A stretch of 11,439 nt of DNA from Ignavibacteriaceae bacterium (GCA_013388525.1 JACAFA010000194.1:1-11439); one strand, 5' to 3'; counted from the first letter of the stretch, positions 1-7,426 are shown. Made by a program: numbers and translations. Notes: generated from the letters alone by a model not told the origin.

Positions 1-1134
1 CTATACTTACTCAGTTCTCTCGTCAAGCTTGAAAAAGGATGCAACACAATTGCAGATGACAGAGATGGAGTTCAACAACAATGTAATAATTTGTATTTAG
101 TTGATGGAAGAAAAATTCCTGAATCAATAATACAAGCAAGAGCTAATTACTGGGGTAATCATCCTGTATACGGTAATGATCCGACAGGCAGATTTGGAGA
201 AGAAGTCACGATAGATTATTCGGATTATTTTACTGAACCTTGCACATATTCACAAGGTGAAGCTGAATTAATTTTAGCCAATTCGAAAGGCGTGGTTTAC
301 GATACTGTTTATTCTACCGGGAATACTGCAACCGGATTGTCTGATATAGAATCCAGATATGCAACGGCAAATAATTATTACTATAACAATCAGTACAATC
401 AAGCAAAACAAGAATATGAGAGTATCATTCAGAATTATGGAAACAACAACGAAAGTATTCAAGCTTACAATCGTTTATACACAATTGCTGACTTGACAAA
501 TAGTTCTCCATCCGTATTCAATCAATTGAAGGATTTCTATTTACAGCAAGCAGCAAATCAAACAGATAGTTTGATGATTGGAACATTAAAACATTTAAGT
601 GACTTGTGTTTGGTTTCAGCCGAAGAATATTTACCAGCAATAAATAACTTTGATGAAATTGCACAGCAAAATCCAAATTCAGATATCGCACTCTACAGGC
701 AGATTGATGCTCTGACCACTTCGCTATTAGTTCCGCAGGACAGCAGTTTGAACAAAGGAATATTAGGTAAATATAGTGTTGACAATCTTTCAGATTACAC
801 CAACAAATTGAGTGGGCTGCTAAAAACAAGAGGCAAAAGCGGATTAAAGTCAAACGAAGAACTTCTTCCAACAGAATTTACTTTGTATCAGAACTACCCG
901 AATCCGTTCAACCCTACTACAACAATAAAGTATGATCTTCCAAACGTTAGCGAAATTTCTCTTATCATTTACGATATACTTGGAAGAATAGTAAAAGAGC
1001 TGGTAAACACAAAGCAGCAAGCTGGAAGATATGAAGTTCAATTCGATGCATCGCATCTTGCAAGTGGAGTTTATGTTTATCAATTGATTGCTGAAAAGTA
1101 CTTAAATTCTAGAAAAATGATTCTTTTAAAATAA
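1..1134 (+). CDS. T9SS-sorted secreted beta-helix protein, 5' truncated
   Basis: The frame is open from the first base of the window, so the start lies outside and 377 C-terminal residues are visible. Around visible residues 49-52 there is an NYWG motif, which typically closes right-handed parallel beta-helix repeats (inference). Residues about 115-230 are alpha-helical and TPR-like, rich in Tyr, Asn and Gln. The last ~88 residues (about 868-1131) form a type A T9SS C-terminal sorting domain. It starts with LYQNYPNPFNPTTTIKY, contains YDILGRIVKEL and GVYVYQL, and ends in KMILLK. In this family the domain directs export across the outer membrane by the type IX system and is then removed. The protein is therefore probably cell-surface or extracellular. 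No catalytic motif is visible, and the enzymatic or adhesive role is unknown. A hairpin terminator follows 17 bases downstream. Confidence 0.85.
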   Translation, partial: LYLLSSLVKLEKGCNTIADDRDGVQQQCNNLYLVDGRKIPESIIQARANYWGNHPVYGNDPTGRFGEEVTIDYSDYFTEPCTYSQGEAELILANSKGVVYDTVYSTGNTATGLSDIESRYATANNYYYNNQYNQAKQEYESIIQNYGNNNESIQAYNRLYTIADLTNSSPSVFNQLKDFYLQQAANQTDSLMIGTLKHLSDLCLVSAEEYLPAINNFDEIAQQNPNSDIALYRQIDALTTSLLVPQDSSLNKGILGKYSVDNLSDYTNKLSGLLKTRGKSGLKSNEELLPTEFTLYQNYPNPFNPTTTIKYDLPNVSEISLIIYDILGRIVKELVNTKQQAGRYEVQFDASHLASGVYVYQLIAEKYLNSRKMILLK

Positions 1135-1150
1135 TAAATATTTGTCGGTC

Positions 1151-1176
1151 GCAGGGCACAATCTATTGTGCCCTGC
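1151..1176 (+). terminator. GC-rich hairpin terminator after the T9SS protein gene
   Basis: GCAGGGCACAAT and ATTGTGCCCTGC form a perfect 12-bp inverted repeat with two bases between the arms, starting 17 bases after the stop codon at 1134. It is far more GC-rich than its surroundings. No T-run follows directly, although T-runs occur further on (about 1209 and 1224), so it may be a stem that stalls or protects the transcript end rather than a textbook intrinsic terminator. The rest of the gap to 1389 holds no gene I can support. Confidence 0.6.
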
Positions 1177-1389
1177 AATTACCAGCTGATTACTTACTAT
1201 GAAAATGATTTTTTTACAAGCTATTTTTTAGTCCCACAAATTTTATTACCAGTAATTGTTTCTATTTATTATTCCGGCGCTTAGACTCCAGATTAAATGG
1301 TATAAGCATTCAAAATCCTAACGTCAACAGAATTCCTGTTAGTTACCAAACACAGAATAATTCCTAAATATATTTTTACTCTCGCAGTT

Positions 1390-1935
1390 CTATAACTTCT
1401 TCCACTTAATCGTACACCCAATTGTAAAAGTTTCAGGCACTGAAATCTCTTTCCCTGCAATAAGTTCATCCAGTGCGTTTCTTAAATAGTGATTTTGCAC
1501 TTTGTTTGGTTCCTGCCAATTATCATCAATCTTTCCGTGGAAAGCTAATTTTCTTTCTTTGTCAAAAAGAAATATTTCAGGCGTGTGTGTCGCATCATAA
1601 GACCTGGCAACTGATTGGTCTTCATCTCTTAGATATGGAAAGTTAAATTTCTGTTCGGCGGCACGCTTCTTCATATTTTCAAAGCTGTCTTCCGGATAAC
1701 CTTTATCTTCATTGGAATTTATTGCAACAACTGAAACTCCTTTGGCTGCATAGTCAGATTGTATCTGCTTAATCCGGTTTTCATAAGCCTGAACGTAAGG
1801 GCAGTGATTGCAGCTAAAAATTATTATCAAAGCTTGCTTGTCATTAAAAGAACTGAGTGAATAATTTTTGCCATCAACACCGGGTAAATTAAAATCAGGT
1901 GCGGGTGAACCAATCTTCAAATTATTCGTAGCCAA
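1390..1935 (-). CDS. Thioredoxin-like redoxin (AhpC/TSA superfamily)
   Basis: This 181-residue protein has a peroxiredoxin/thioredoxin fold. The N-terminus carries G-x-PAPDFNLPGVDGK (about 9-23), typical of AhpC/TSA proteins. The active site is FSCNHCPYV with the CxxC pair C42/C45, and the cis-proline loop is THTPEIF with P119. A C-terminal TIGCTIKWK segment holds a third cysteine, C174, a hallmark of the redoxin subfamily with the CNHCPY motif. It is probably a cytoplasmic thiol-disulfide oxidoreductase or peroxiredoxin-like enzyme; the substrate cannot be told from sequence. No signal peptide is seen. The start is TTG at 1935, chosen because AAGGGAG (1950-1944) lies 8 bases upstream and no in-frame ATG occurs for most of the protein. 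It is divergent from the M14 peptidase across 61 bases, in which I could not identify a clear promoter. Confidence 0.88.
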   Translation of the reverse strand: MATNNLKIGSPAPDFNLPGVDGKNYSLSSFNDKQALIIIFSCNHCPYVQAYENRIKQIQSDYAAKGVSVVAINSNEDKGYPEDSFENMKKRAAEQKFNFPYLRDEDQSVARSYDATHTPEIFLFDKERKLAFHGKIDDNWQEPNKVQNHYLRNALDELIAGKEISVPETFTIGCTIKWKKL

Positions 1936-1996
1936 GCTAAAATCTCCCTTCTATTTTTTAGTAAATAACACATCTAATAATTAAATTAAAAACGTT

Positions 1997-3499
1997 ATGA
2001 AAAAATATCTTTTCAAGAATAACAGGAACTTACTTCTATTACCACTTTTAATAATATTTTTATCAGGAAACATAATGGCACAGGAAAAACAAATTGCCTG
2101 GGATCTCTATCACTCATACGAAAACTATAAAGAAAAAAGTTTAACCAACCGACGCTTCAAACATTCTGACATTGTTCCACTGATTGAGCAATTAAAAAAT
2201 AAAAATATTTTTAAGTTAGATAAAGTCGGTAAATCAGTTGAAGGAAGGGATATTTATTTAATTTCGATGGGAAGCGGAAAGACGAAAGTTTTTCTATGGT
2301 CACAAATGCATGGTGATGAACCGACTGCAACTGCCGCACTTTTTGATATGTTCAATTTATTCAGAGACGACAATACTTTTAGTGAATTCAAAAAATATCT
2401 CTTATCAAATCTTAGCATTTACATAATTCCAATGGTAAATCCTGATGGTGCAGAAGAATTTCAGCGAAGAAATATTGTTGAGATTGATTTGAACAGAGAT
2501 GTTTTAATGCAGCAAACTCCCGAAGCAAAAATTTTAAAAGAAGTTTTCGATAGTTTAAAAGCTGATTTCGGCTTCAATCTTCACGATCAGGGAAGAGATT
2601 ATTCAGCAGGCAATTCTTTCAACCCTGCATCAATATCATTTCTTGCACCCGCACCTGACTATGAAAAAAGTCTAACATCATCAAGAAAAAAAGCTATGAA
2701 ACTCATTGGCAATATAGTAAGTGTTTTGAATGAGTTCATTCCCGGACATATTGCAAAATATTCTGATGACTATGAACCAAGGGCATTCGGTGATAATTTT
2801 ACTAAATGGGGTACGAGTGTCGTTCTTCTTGAAAGCGGCGGCTGGCGGGGTGATCGAGAGAAACAATTCCTTCGTAAAATAAATTACATTACTATTCTTT
2901 CTGCATTAAACAGCATCGCAAGTGGAGGTTATACAAATACGGATATAAGTGTTTACGAGTCAATTCCACAAAATGAAAAGTTTATGATGGATGTAATTCT
3001 CAGAAATCTGAAAATTAAAAAAGACGATAAAGACTATGTCGTTGATATCGGAATTAACTTCGATGAAATAAATATAAACGGGGCTAAAGAATTTTATCTC
3101 AAAGCTGAAATAGAAGATGTTGGCGATCTTTCTGTCTTCTCAGGTTATGAGGAATTTGATCTATCGGGTTACACGGTCGAACCCGGTAAAACAGCTTTGG
3201 AACTTTATCATTCACTCGAAGAATTAGAGAATATTAATCCGGTTCAACTTTATAGCAGGGGTTGTACGAATATCATTTTGAATAATGAAAATTTTTATGG
3301 TAAATTTTCTAAATTTCCTTTTAACATAATTATTAACCGAAACAGTATCCCGGATAGTAAAATTAAACCGGAAGAATCTCCCAACTTTATCATAACAAAA
3401 AATAATGAAGTTAAATTTGTTGTTGTAAATGGATTTTTGATTGATGTTGAAAAAGCTGAGAGCTGGAATGGTAATTCACTAGTTTATGGAATAAAGTAA
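1997..3499 (+). CDS. Secreted M14-family zinc carboxypeptidase
   Basis: This 500-residue exported metallopeptidase has an N-terminal signal peptide: basic MKKYLFKNNR, a hydrophobic core LLLLPLLIIFL, and probable cleavage after NIMA, near residue 28. The zinc site follows the M14 pattern: HxxE in QMHGDEPT (H105, E108) and a later histidine, H196, in FNLHDQ. NPDG (148-151) and DLNRD (R167) match substrate-carboxylate binding elements. E279 in LLESGGW is the likely general-base glutamate. The catalytic domain covers about residues 55-310; the remaining ~190 residues look beta-rich and are unassigned. It probably trims peptides or cell-wall peptides in the periplasm or outside the cell, substrate unknown. 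No Shine-Dalgarno is seen, only an AT-rich leader, as is common in Bacteroidota. The sigma-like gene begins 7 bases after its stop, suggesting one transcript. Confidence 0.88.
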   Translation: MKKYLFKNNRNLLLLPLLIIFLSGNIMAQEKQIAWDLYHSYENYKEKSLTNRRFKHSDIVPLIEQLKNKNIFKLDKVGKSVEGRDIYLISMGSGKTKVFLWSQMHGDEPTATAALFDMFNLFRDDNTFSEFKKYLLSNLSIYIIPMVNPDGAEEFQRRNIVEIDLNRDVLMQQTPEAKILKEVFDSLKADFGFNLHDQGRDYSAGNSFNPASISFLAPAPDYEKSLTSSRKKAMKLIGNIVSVLNEFIPGHIAKYSDDYEPRAFGDNFTKWGTSVVLLESGGWRGDREKQFLRKINYITILSALNSIASGGYTNTDISVYESIPQNEKFMMDVILRNLKIKKDDKDYVVDIGINFDEININGAKEFYLKAEIEDVGDLSVFSGYEEFDLSGYTVEPGKTALELYHSLEELENINPVQLYSRGCTNIILNNENFYGKFSKFPFNIIINRNSIPDSKIKPEESPNFIITKNNEVKFVVVNGFLIDVEKAESWNGNSLVYGIK

Positions 3500-3506
3500 A
3501 CATTCA

Positions 3507-4340
3507 ATGCCTCCCCGATCATTAAGAGAACGATTTAATACCAGCAAAGAAGCACTGAAGAAGCTTGGTTTGGAATTTAATTCTGAAGCTCTTCCTTTGA
3601 TAAAAAAACTCTACGACACTTCGTACTGGATTTTTCTAAATGAAAAATCAGCAAAAAAAATAACTATGCAAACATTCATTGAGGCTATTGAAAATTGTGA
3701 TATAACAAAAAATGACTCTGATTGGAATAGCTGGATTCACAGAATCTGGATAAGAGAAATTCTTGAATATTATTCCAAAAAAGAAAATGACACACAAACG
3801 GTTTTTGATTTCATCGACCATGCAGTATTAAATTCAGATGATGCACAAAAGTTTTTCAAATCCCCGGATTCAAAAAGTAAACTGCAAATAGCTCTTGAAA
3901 AACTTCCAGCTGTTCTTCGAATTCCATTAATCATGAAAGAAATTAGTAATTTTAATTATGAAAAAATTGCTGTGCTTGTTGATGTACCTGATGGAGTTAT
4001 TGCAACGAGGATTTACAGGGCAAGAAAACTTTTATTTCTTTTTTCAACCGGGAATTTTGATTATGAAAAAGAGAAAAGAAATTGGATGAAAAAAGTATCA
4101 GCAAAACTAATATTTGATTTAAGAAGATGTGCTTGCTTTGTTGATGATGAACTAATCCCGGAACAAAAAACAATTTTCTCCGAACTAATTGCTAATAACA
4201 AATCGTACGAAGCTGAAGTCTTGATTCAGGATGGAATTAAAAAATTGTTTGTCGGTTACCAGCCTGACACAAATACTCATGAGTGGATAAAATTCAGAAT
4301 TGAGAAAAAAGCTCGTAAAAAGTTCGGACAAACAGTTTAA
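3507..4340 (+). CDS. ECF-like sigma factor with C-terminal anti-sigma-like extension
   Basis: This is a 277-residue protein. Residues about 30-63 (LIKKLYDTSYWIFLNEKSA, then TFIEAIEN) resemble sigma region 2. Residues about 128-178 are a clear sigma region 4: ALEKLPAVLRIPLIMKE, then NYEKIAVLVDVPDGVIATR and IYRARKLL, a helix-turn-helix that would read the -35 region. Typical ECF factors are 160-200 residues. Here a further ~95 residues include LRRCACFVDDELIPEQ (205-220), which resembles the start of a zf-HC2/ZAS anti-sigma domain (C-x-x-x-x-D-G-E-L-x-P). The HxxxCxxC zinc ligands are absent; only C208 and C210 are present. I infer an internal control domain. No membrane segment is seen, so it is cytoplasmic. 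Translation is probably coupled to the peptidase gene 7 bases upstream. The family call is good; the C-terminal interpretation is tentative. Confidence 0.72.
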   Translation: MPPRSLRERFNTSKEALKKLGLEFNSEALPLIKKLYDTSYWIFLNEKSAKKITMQTFIEAIENCDITKNDSDWNSWIHRIWIREILEYYSKKENDTQTVFDFIDHAVLNSDDAQKFFKSPDSKSKLQIALEKLPAVLRIPLIMKEISNFNYEKIAVLVDVPDGVIATRIYRARKLLFLFSTGNFDYEKEKRNWMKKVSAKLIFDLRRCACFVDDELIPEQKTIFSELIANNKSYEAEVLIQDGIKKLFVGYQPDTNTHEWIKFRIEKKARKKFGQTV

Positions 4341-4449
4341 TCCACCATTTACAACCTGGTCAACCTGAAGTGCCATTTAAGCGTAAATAGTTGATTTTAA
4401 CCAATATTCAAAAACTTTAGATAGGTATTAATTAATTTAGCCTTAAAAA

Positions 4450-4481
4450 TTTGACTCTGCGTGGGCTTAAGCTTAAATTAG
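4450..4481 (+). promoter_or_regulatory. Candidate Bacteroidota-type promoter for the zinc-ribbon/rpsU unit
   Basis: TTTG (4450-4453) is separated by 20 bases from TAAATTAG (4474-4481), which differs from the Bacteroidota -7 element TAnnTTTG at one position. Transcription would begin near 4487, about 20 bases before the ATG at 4508. The rest of the 167-base gap after the sigma-like gene (4341-4507) shows no gene. Confidence 0.35.
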
Positions 4482-4507
4482 TAGCCTGAATTAATAAAGA
4501 GTTAGTT

Positions 4508-4900
4508 ATGGCAAGGATAAAAAATATAGAAGCATTCTGCAACTCGTGTGGTACGGTACAGAAAATGGAAATTACTAGCAGCGTAACAGGCGAAGAGTCA
4601 GAATATAAAAAGTGGGCAAAATGTAAGTCCTGTAAACAGGTTATGCTCGTAGATATCAGTGATATTATAAAAAATAATGCTGCTACGCTTGAGGGAATTG
4701 AAAATGAAGAATGCAAAAAATATTCACCTTCAAGTACCTTCGAAGTTGGAGAAACAATTTATCACGAAAACTGGGATGATTTCGGAAGAGTAATCTCAAA
4801 AGAAACTCTTTCAAATGGAAAAAGCTCAATCTCAGTTGAGTTTCAAAAATCCGGTATAAAAAAACTTATTGAATCATTAAATAACCAAGAAGTGAGGTGA
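4508..4900 (+). CDS. Zinc-ribbon protein with C-terminal Tudor/CarD-like domain
   Basis: This is a 130-residue cytoplasmic protein. The N-terminal half is a zinc ribbon with CNSC (C11, C14) and CKSC (C39, C42), a four-cysteine site about 25 residues apart. The C-terminal half (about 75-125) reads FEVGETIYHENWDDFGRV, then SISVEFQKSGIKKLI. This resembles the small beta-barrel repeats (Tudor/SH3-like, as in CarD or the C-terminus of PcrA/UvrD) that contact RNA polymerase. A nucleic-acid or RNA-polymerase-associated role is inferred, not shown. Its stop codon TGA lies inside the Shine-Dalgarno sequence of rpsU, so the two genes are very likely co-transcribed and translationally coupled. No strong ribosome binding site precedes its own ATG. 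I know no established gene name. Confidence 0.75.
   Translation: MARIKNIEAFCNSCGTVQKMEITSSVTGEESEYKKWAKCKSCKQVMLVDISDIIKNNAATLEGIENEECKKYSPSSTFEVGETIYHENWDDFGRVISKETLSNGKSSISVEFQKSGIKKLIESLNNQEVR
4894..4900 (+). promoter_or_regulatory. Strong Shine-Dalgarno of rpsU, overlapping the upstream stop codon
   Basis: GAGGTGA is a seven-base match to the complement of the 16S rRNA 3' end (AAGGAGGTGATC). It lies 6 bases before the TTG start of rpsU and supports that start. Its last three bases are the TGA stop of the zinc-ribbon gene, which would bring a terminating ribosome onto the rpsU start site. Confidence 0.75.
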
Positions 4901-4906
4901 AATAAT

Positions 4907-5095
4907 TTGGTTGGCATTTCAGTTGGAGAAAATGAATCCATTGATAAAGCTTTAAGACGTTTTAAAAAGAAATATGAGAGATCCGGTATTCTTAAAGAAT
5001 ATAAGAAACGTACTTTCTTTGTAAAGCCCTCGGTTAAAAAACGAATGGAAAAAATTAAAGCTACACGGCGCTCGCAGAGATCTGATGAGTTTTAA
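4907..5095 (+). CDS. rpsU: 30S ribosomal protein bS21
   Basis: This is a 62-residue basic protein of normal bS21 length. It has the family pattern: GENESIDKALRRFKKKYERSG in the first half, FVKPSVKKR at about 38-46, and a lysine/arginine-rich tail ending RRSQRSDEF. bS21 binds the small-subunit platform near the 3' end of 16S rRNA and aids initiation. Translation starts at TTG (4907), supported by GAGGTGA 6 bases upstream; VGISVGENES fits the family N-terminus. In several Bacteroidota, rpsU is reported to carry an unusually good Shine-Dalgarno sequence allowing autoregulation, and the strong site here fits that. However, position 54, a tyrosine in the Flavobacterium protein as I recall it, is arginine here. 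The gene follows the zinc-ribbon gene by 6 bases. Confidence 0.93.
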   Translation: MVGISVGENESIDKALRRFKKKYERSGILKEYKKRTFFVKPSVKKRMEKIKATRRSQRSDEF

Positions 5096-5103
5096 ATCTT
5101 CCT

Positions 5104-5163
5104 GGATGTGGGATAATATTGATTAAATTATTTTTCTTTGACCTTTACTATTATCTCACATCC
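5104..5163. repeat. Long imperfect inverted repeat between convergent rpsU and LOG genes
   Basis: GGATGTGGGATAATA (5104-5118) pairs with TATTATCTCACATCC (5149-5163): 15 base pairs with one G-U position, around an AT-rich 30-base centre. It occupies nearly the whole gap between the rpsU stop and the LOG stop, so a bidirectional terminator or 3'-end stem is the simplest reading. The long loop and lack of T-runs flanking the stem make it unlike a standard intrinsic terminator. Confidence 0.5.
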
Positions 5164-5166
5164 TGA

Positions 5167-6018
5167 TTACTTCAAATGCAGGACTGGTTCGATCACTGAA
5201 GGTTCTTTTTCTTTAGAATAATATTTCTTCAAATGTTTGATTATAATCTCATAAGCCTCATCAACAGTATCACACATAGAAAATAAATTCAAATCAGATT
5301 TGCTTATCATTCCGAACTCAACAAGTGCATCAAAGTTTATTATTTTACTCCAGTATTTTTTATCATAAATAATTACAGCAAGTTTTTTTCTCACCTTTGC
5401 TGTTTGAAGCAAAGTTAAAATTTCAAACAGCTCATCCATAGTACCAAAACCACCGGGAAAAACTACGAGGGCTTTAGATAGATAGGCAAACCAGAATTTT
5501 CTCATAAAGAAATAATGAAATTCAAAGCTTAAATCCTGAGTAACGTAATTGTTGACAAACTGTTCAAATGGAATACTAATATTTAAACCAATCGAATAAC
5601 CTCCAGCTTTCTTTGCACCTTTATTTGCTGCCTCCATTATCCCGGGACCTCCACCTGTACAAATTATAAATCTGTTAGCAGTTGTTTCAAGATTTAAAGA
5701 CCACTGTGTTAAGCGTCTGGAAAGTTCAACTGCATCCTCATAATATCTTGACATATCAAGATAAAGCTGAGCTTCACGGAGCTTCTTTGCAAAATTTTCA
5801 GTTTGAAGCGGATTGGAATTTTTTATTGTGTTATAATCTCTTGATGCATCTCTTCGTGATTTCAATCTTGCTGATCCGAAGAATACAATTGTATCCATCA
5901 CTTTAAATTTTTTAAACTTACTTTTGGGTTGAAGATATTCTGTTAAGATTCTTATTGTTCTTCCATCTGAAGAACTGAGAAACTCTTCGTCTTGATATGC
6001 TTTTACCGGTTTTTTCAT
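5167..6018 (-). CDS. LOG family nucleotide 5'-monophosphate phosphoribohydrolase (TIGR00730-like)
   Basis: This 283-residue cytoplasmic protein has a Rossmann-like LOG domain. Key motifs are FFGSAR (46-51), CTGGGPGIMEAANKGA (120-135), the conserved MRKFWF (172-177) and the signature PGGFGTMDE (188-196), with PGGxGTxxE binding nucleotide phosphate and catalysing N-glycosidic cleavage. Family members release a base and ribose 5-phosphate from nucleoside monophosphates, including cytokinin precursors. Older annotations as lysine decarboxylase are wrong. The protein is longer than minimal LOG enzymes (about 190 residues): it has ~40 extra N-terminal residues and a helical insert at about 60-110. 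The start is ATG at 6018 with AAAGGT just upstream (6027-6022). It converges with rpsU and diverges from the PBP4 gene. The base specificity is not evident. Confidence 0.88.
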   Translation of the reverse strand: MKKPVKAYQDEEFLSSSDGRTIRILTEYLQPKSKFKKFKVMDTIVFFGSARLKSRRDASRDYNTIKNSNPLQTENFAKKLREAQLYLDMSRYYEDAVELSRRLTQWSLNLETTANRFIICTGGGPGIMEAANKGAKKAGGYSIGLNISIPFEQFVNNYVTQDLSFEFHYFFMRKFWFAYLSKALVVFPGGFGTMDELFEILTLLQTAKVRKKLAVIIYDKKYWSKIINFDALVEFGMISKSDLNLFSMCDTVDEAYEIIIKHLKKYYSKEKEPSVIEPVLHLK

Positions 6019-6157
6019 CTTACCTTTACGATTATTTTATTTACTTATTGAAAGTTTAACCACAGATTGTTTTATTTGCAGGGAATAATTATTTCTGTTT
6101 TCAACTGAAGTAATATAAATATATTGTCAATCATTCTCATTTTAAGTTTTCTGAAAT

Positions 6158-6163
6158 TATAAT
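6158..6163 (+). promoter_or_regulatory. TATAAT box close to the PBP4 start codon
   Basis: A perfect TATAAT lies 9 bases before the ATG at 6173. The only TTGTCA nearby (6124-6129) is 28 bases away, too far for a normal -35 spacing. If used, transcription would start within about 3 bases of the ATG, giving an almost leaderless mRNA. In AT-rich DNA such hexamers arise by chance, so this is weak. Confidence 0.22.
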
Positions 6164-6172
6164 AACACCTAA

Positions 6173-7426
6173 ATGAAAATCCTTGTTACTGTTATTTTTT
6201 TGATTTTTGTGCCTAGCAGAATTTTCTCTGAAGCACCCGAAAAAATAATAAAAGAAATTGATCGTATAATTTCGGAAGTTCCGGCGGGAACTAAAATGGC
6301 AATATTGATTTGCAACCCTCTTACACAGGATACAATTGTAAGTATAAGCCACACTGAATCGATGATACCTGCTTCAAATACTAAATTGTTTACTACAGCA
6401 ACAGCACTTGAATTATTAAGCGGTGAGTTTCTTCTTTCCACAAAAATACTTGCTGATGAAGACGATCTTAGTGATGGGATTATTAATGGAAACATTTATA
6501 TAAAAGGTTTTGGAAATCCAGTATTTACAACTGAAGATCTTGAAAACCTGGTTAATGAACTTTATAAATCCGGACTCCGGAAAATAACAGGTAATGTTAT
6601 CGGTGATGATACTTATTTTGATAATGTCTATTCCAGAGACGACTGGATTAGTGAAGAACATGCAAATGTTAAACTTCCACCAATTTCAGCTCTGGTGATC
6701 GACAGAAACAGAACCATAGTTACAAAAAAAAGAAAAGGTAAGTATAGAAATTATTTTGTCAATGTAGATAATCCTCCTTTGTTTGCGGCAAAAAAGTTGA
6801 ACGAAAAGCTTCTTTCATCTGGAATCGAAGTGGAAGGAAAATACATTTCCGGTCAGGCTGCTGATAACACAAAAATTCTTGCTGAATCATCAATCGAACT
6901 ACGCGAACTGATCAAGTTAATAAATAAGAACAGTGATAATTTTTATGCTGAATGTTTGTTTAAAACTTTAGGTTCAGCTTACAGTGGGCAACAGGGTAAT
7001 TCATTTTTCTCAACACAAGCTATACTTGAATATATAGAAGATAATGGTATTTATTCAGAAGGAACAACTATAGTGGATGGTTCGGGTATTTCGAGATTTG
7101 ATCAGGTTACTGCAGGAGCTCTTGTAGGACTACTTGAAAAAATCTATTTCAATATAAAACAATTTGATGATTTCTATAATTCGCTTAGTATTGCCGGAGT
7201 TGATGGAACATTAAAAAAGAGATTAATCGGAACACCGGCAGAAAACAATTTCAGAGGAAAGACCGGAACCTTGAATGGCGTTTCTTCAATTGCAGGTTAT
7301 GTTACAACTAATGACGGTGATGATATTATAGTATGTATAATGTTTGAATTTACCAAAGGCGGTGCGAACAAACATAAAAGTATTCAGGATGAAATAATTG
7401 AGGTTCTTGCCGGATGGAAGAATTAA
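6173..7426 (+). CDS. dacB: D-alanyl-D-alanine carboxypeptidase/endopeptidase, PBP4 type (peptidase S13)
   Basis: This is a 417-residue class C penicillin-binding protein. An N-terminal signal peptide (MKILVTVIFLIFVPSRIFS, about 1-19) sends it to the periplasm. There it would cleave the terminal D-Ala of stem peptides or the D-Ala-mDAP crosslinks of peptidoglycan. All three active-site motifs are present: PASNTK with S68 as nucleophile and K71; S254-D-N256; and K363-T-G365 in FRGKTGTLNGVSS. The S13 signature DGSGISR lies at 302-308. The distance from SxxK to SxN is 186 residues against about 244 in E. coli DacB, so the accessory insertion between them is smaller. No Shine-Dalgarno is seen before the ATG. 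It is divergent from the LOG gene by 154 bases and ends two bases into a hairpin terminator shared with secG. Confidence 0.93.
   Translation: MKILVTVIFLIFVPSRIFSEAPEKIIKEIDRIISEVPAGTKMAILICNPLTQDTIVSISHTESMIPASNTKLFTTATALELLSGEFLLSTKILADEDDLSDGIINGNIYIKGFGNPVFTTEDLENLVNELYKSGLRKITGNVIGDDTYFDNVYSRDDWISEEHANVKLPPISALVIDRNRTIVTKKRKGKYRNYFVNVDNPPLFAAKKLNEKLLSSGIEVEGKYISGQAADNTKILAESSIELRELIKLINKNSDNFYAECLFKTLGSAYSGQQGNSFFSTQAILEYIEDNGIYSEGTTIVDGSGISRFDQVTAGALVGLLEKIYFNIKQFDDFYNSLSIAGVDGTLKKRLIGTPAENNFRGKTGTLNGVSSIAGYVTTNDGDDIIVCIMFEFTKGGANKHKSIQDEIIEVLAGWKN

Noticed and set aside
1319..1344. Small inverted repeat TAAC..AACAG / CTGTT..GTTA downstream of the redoxin gene
   Set aside because: The arms are short and interrupted, with no T-run in the correct place; it could be chance in AT-rich DNA, so it is not annotated as a terminator.
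5167..6018. Lysine decarboxylase, the older name for proteins with PGGFGT
   Set aside because: PGGxGTxxE with the MRK motif defines LOG phosphoribohydrolases; the lysine decarboxylase name is a historical misannotation.
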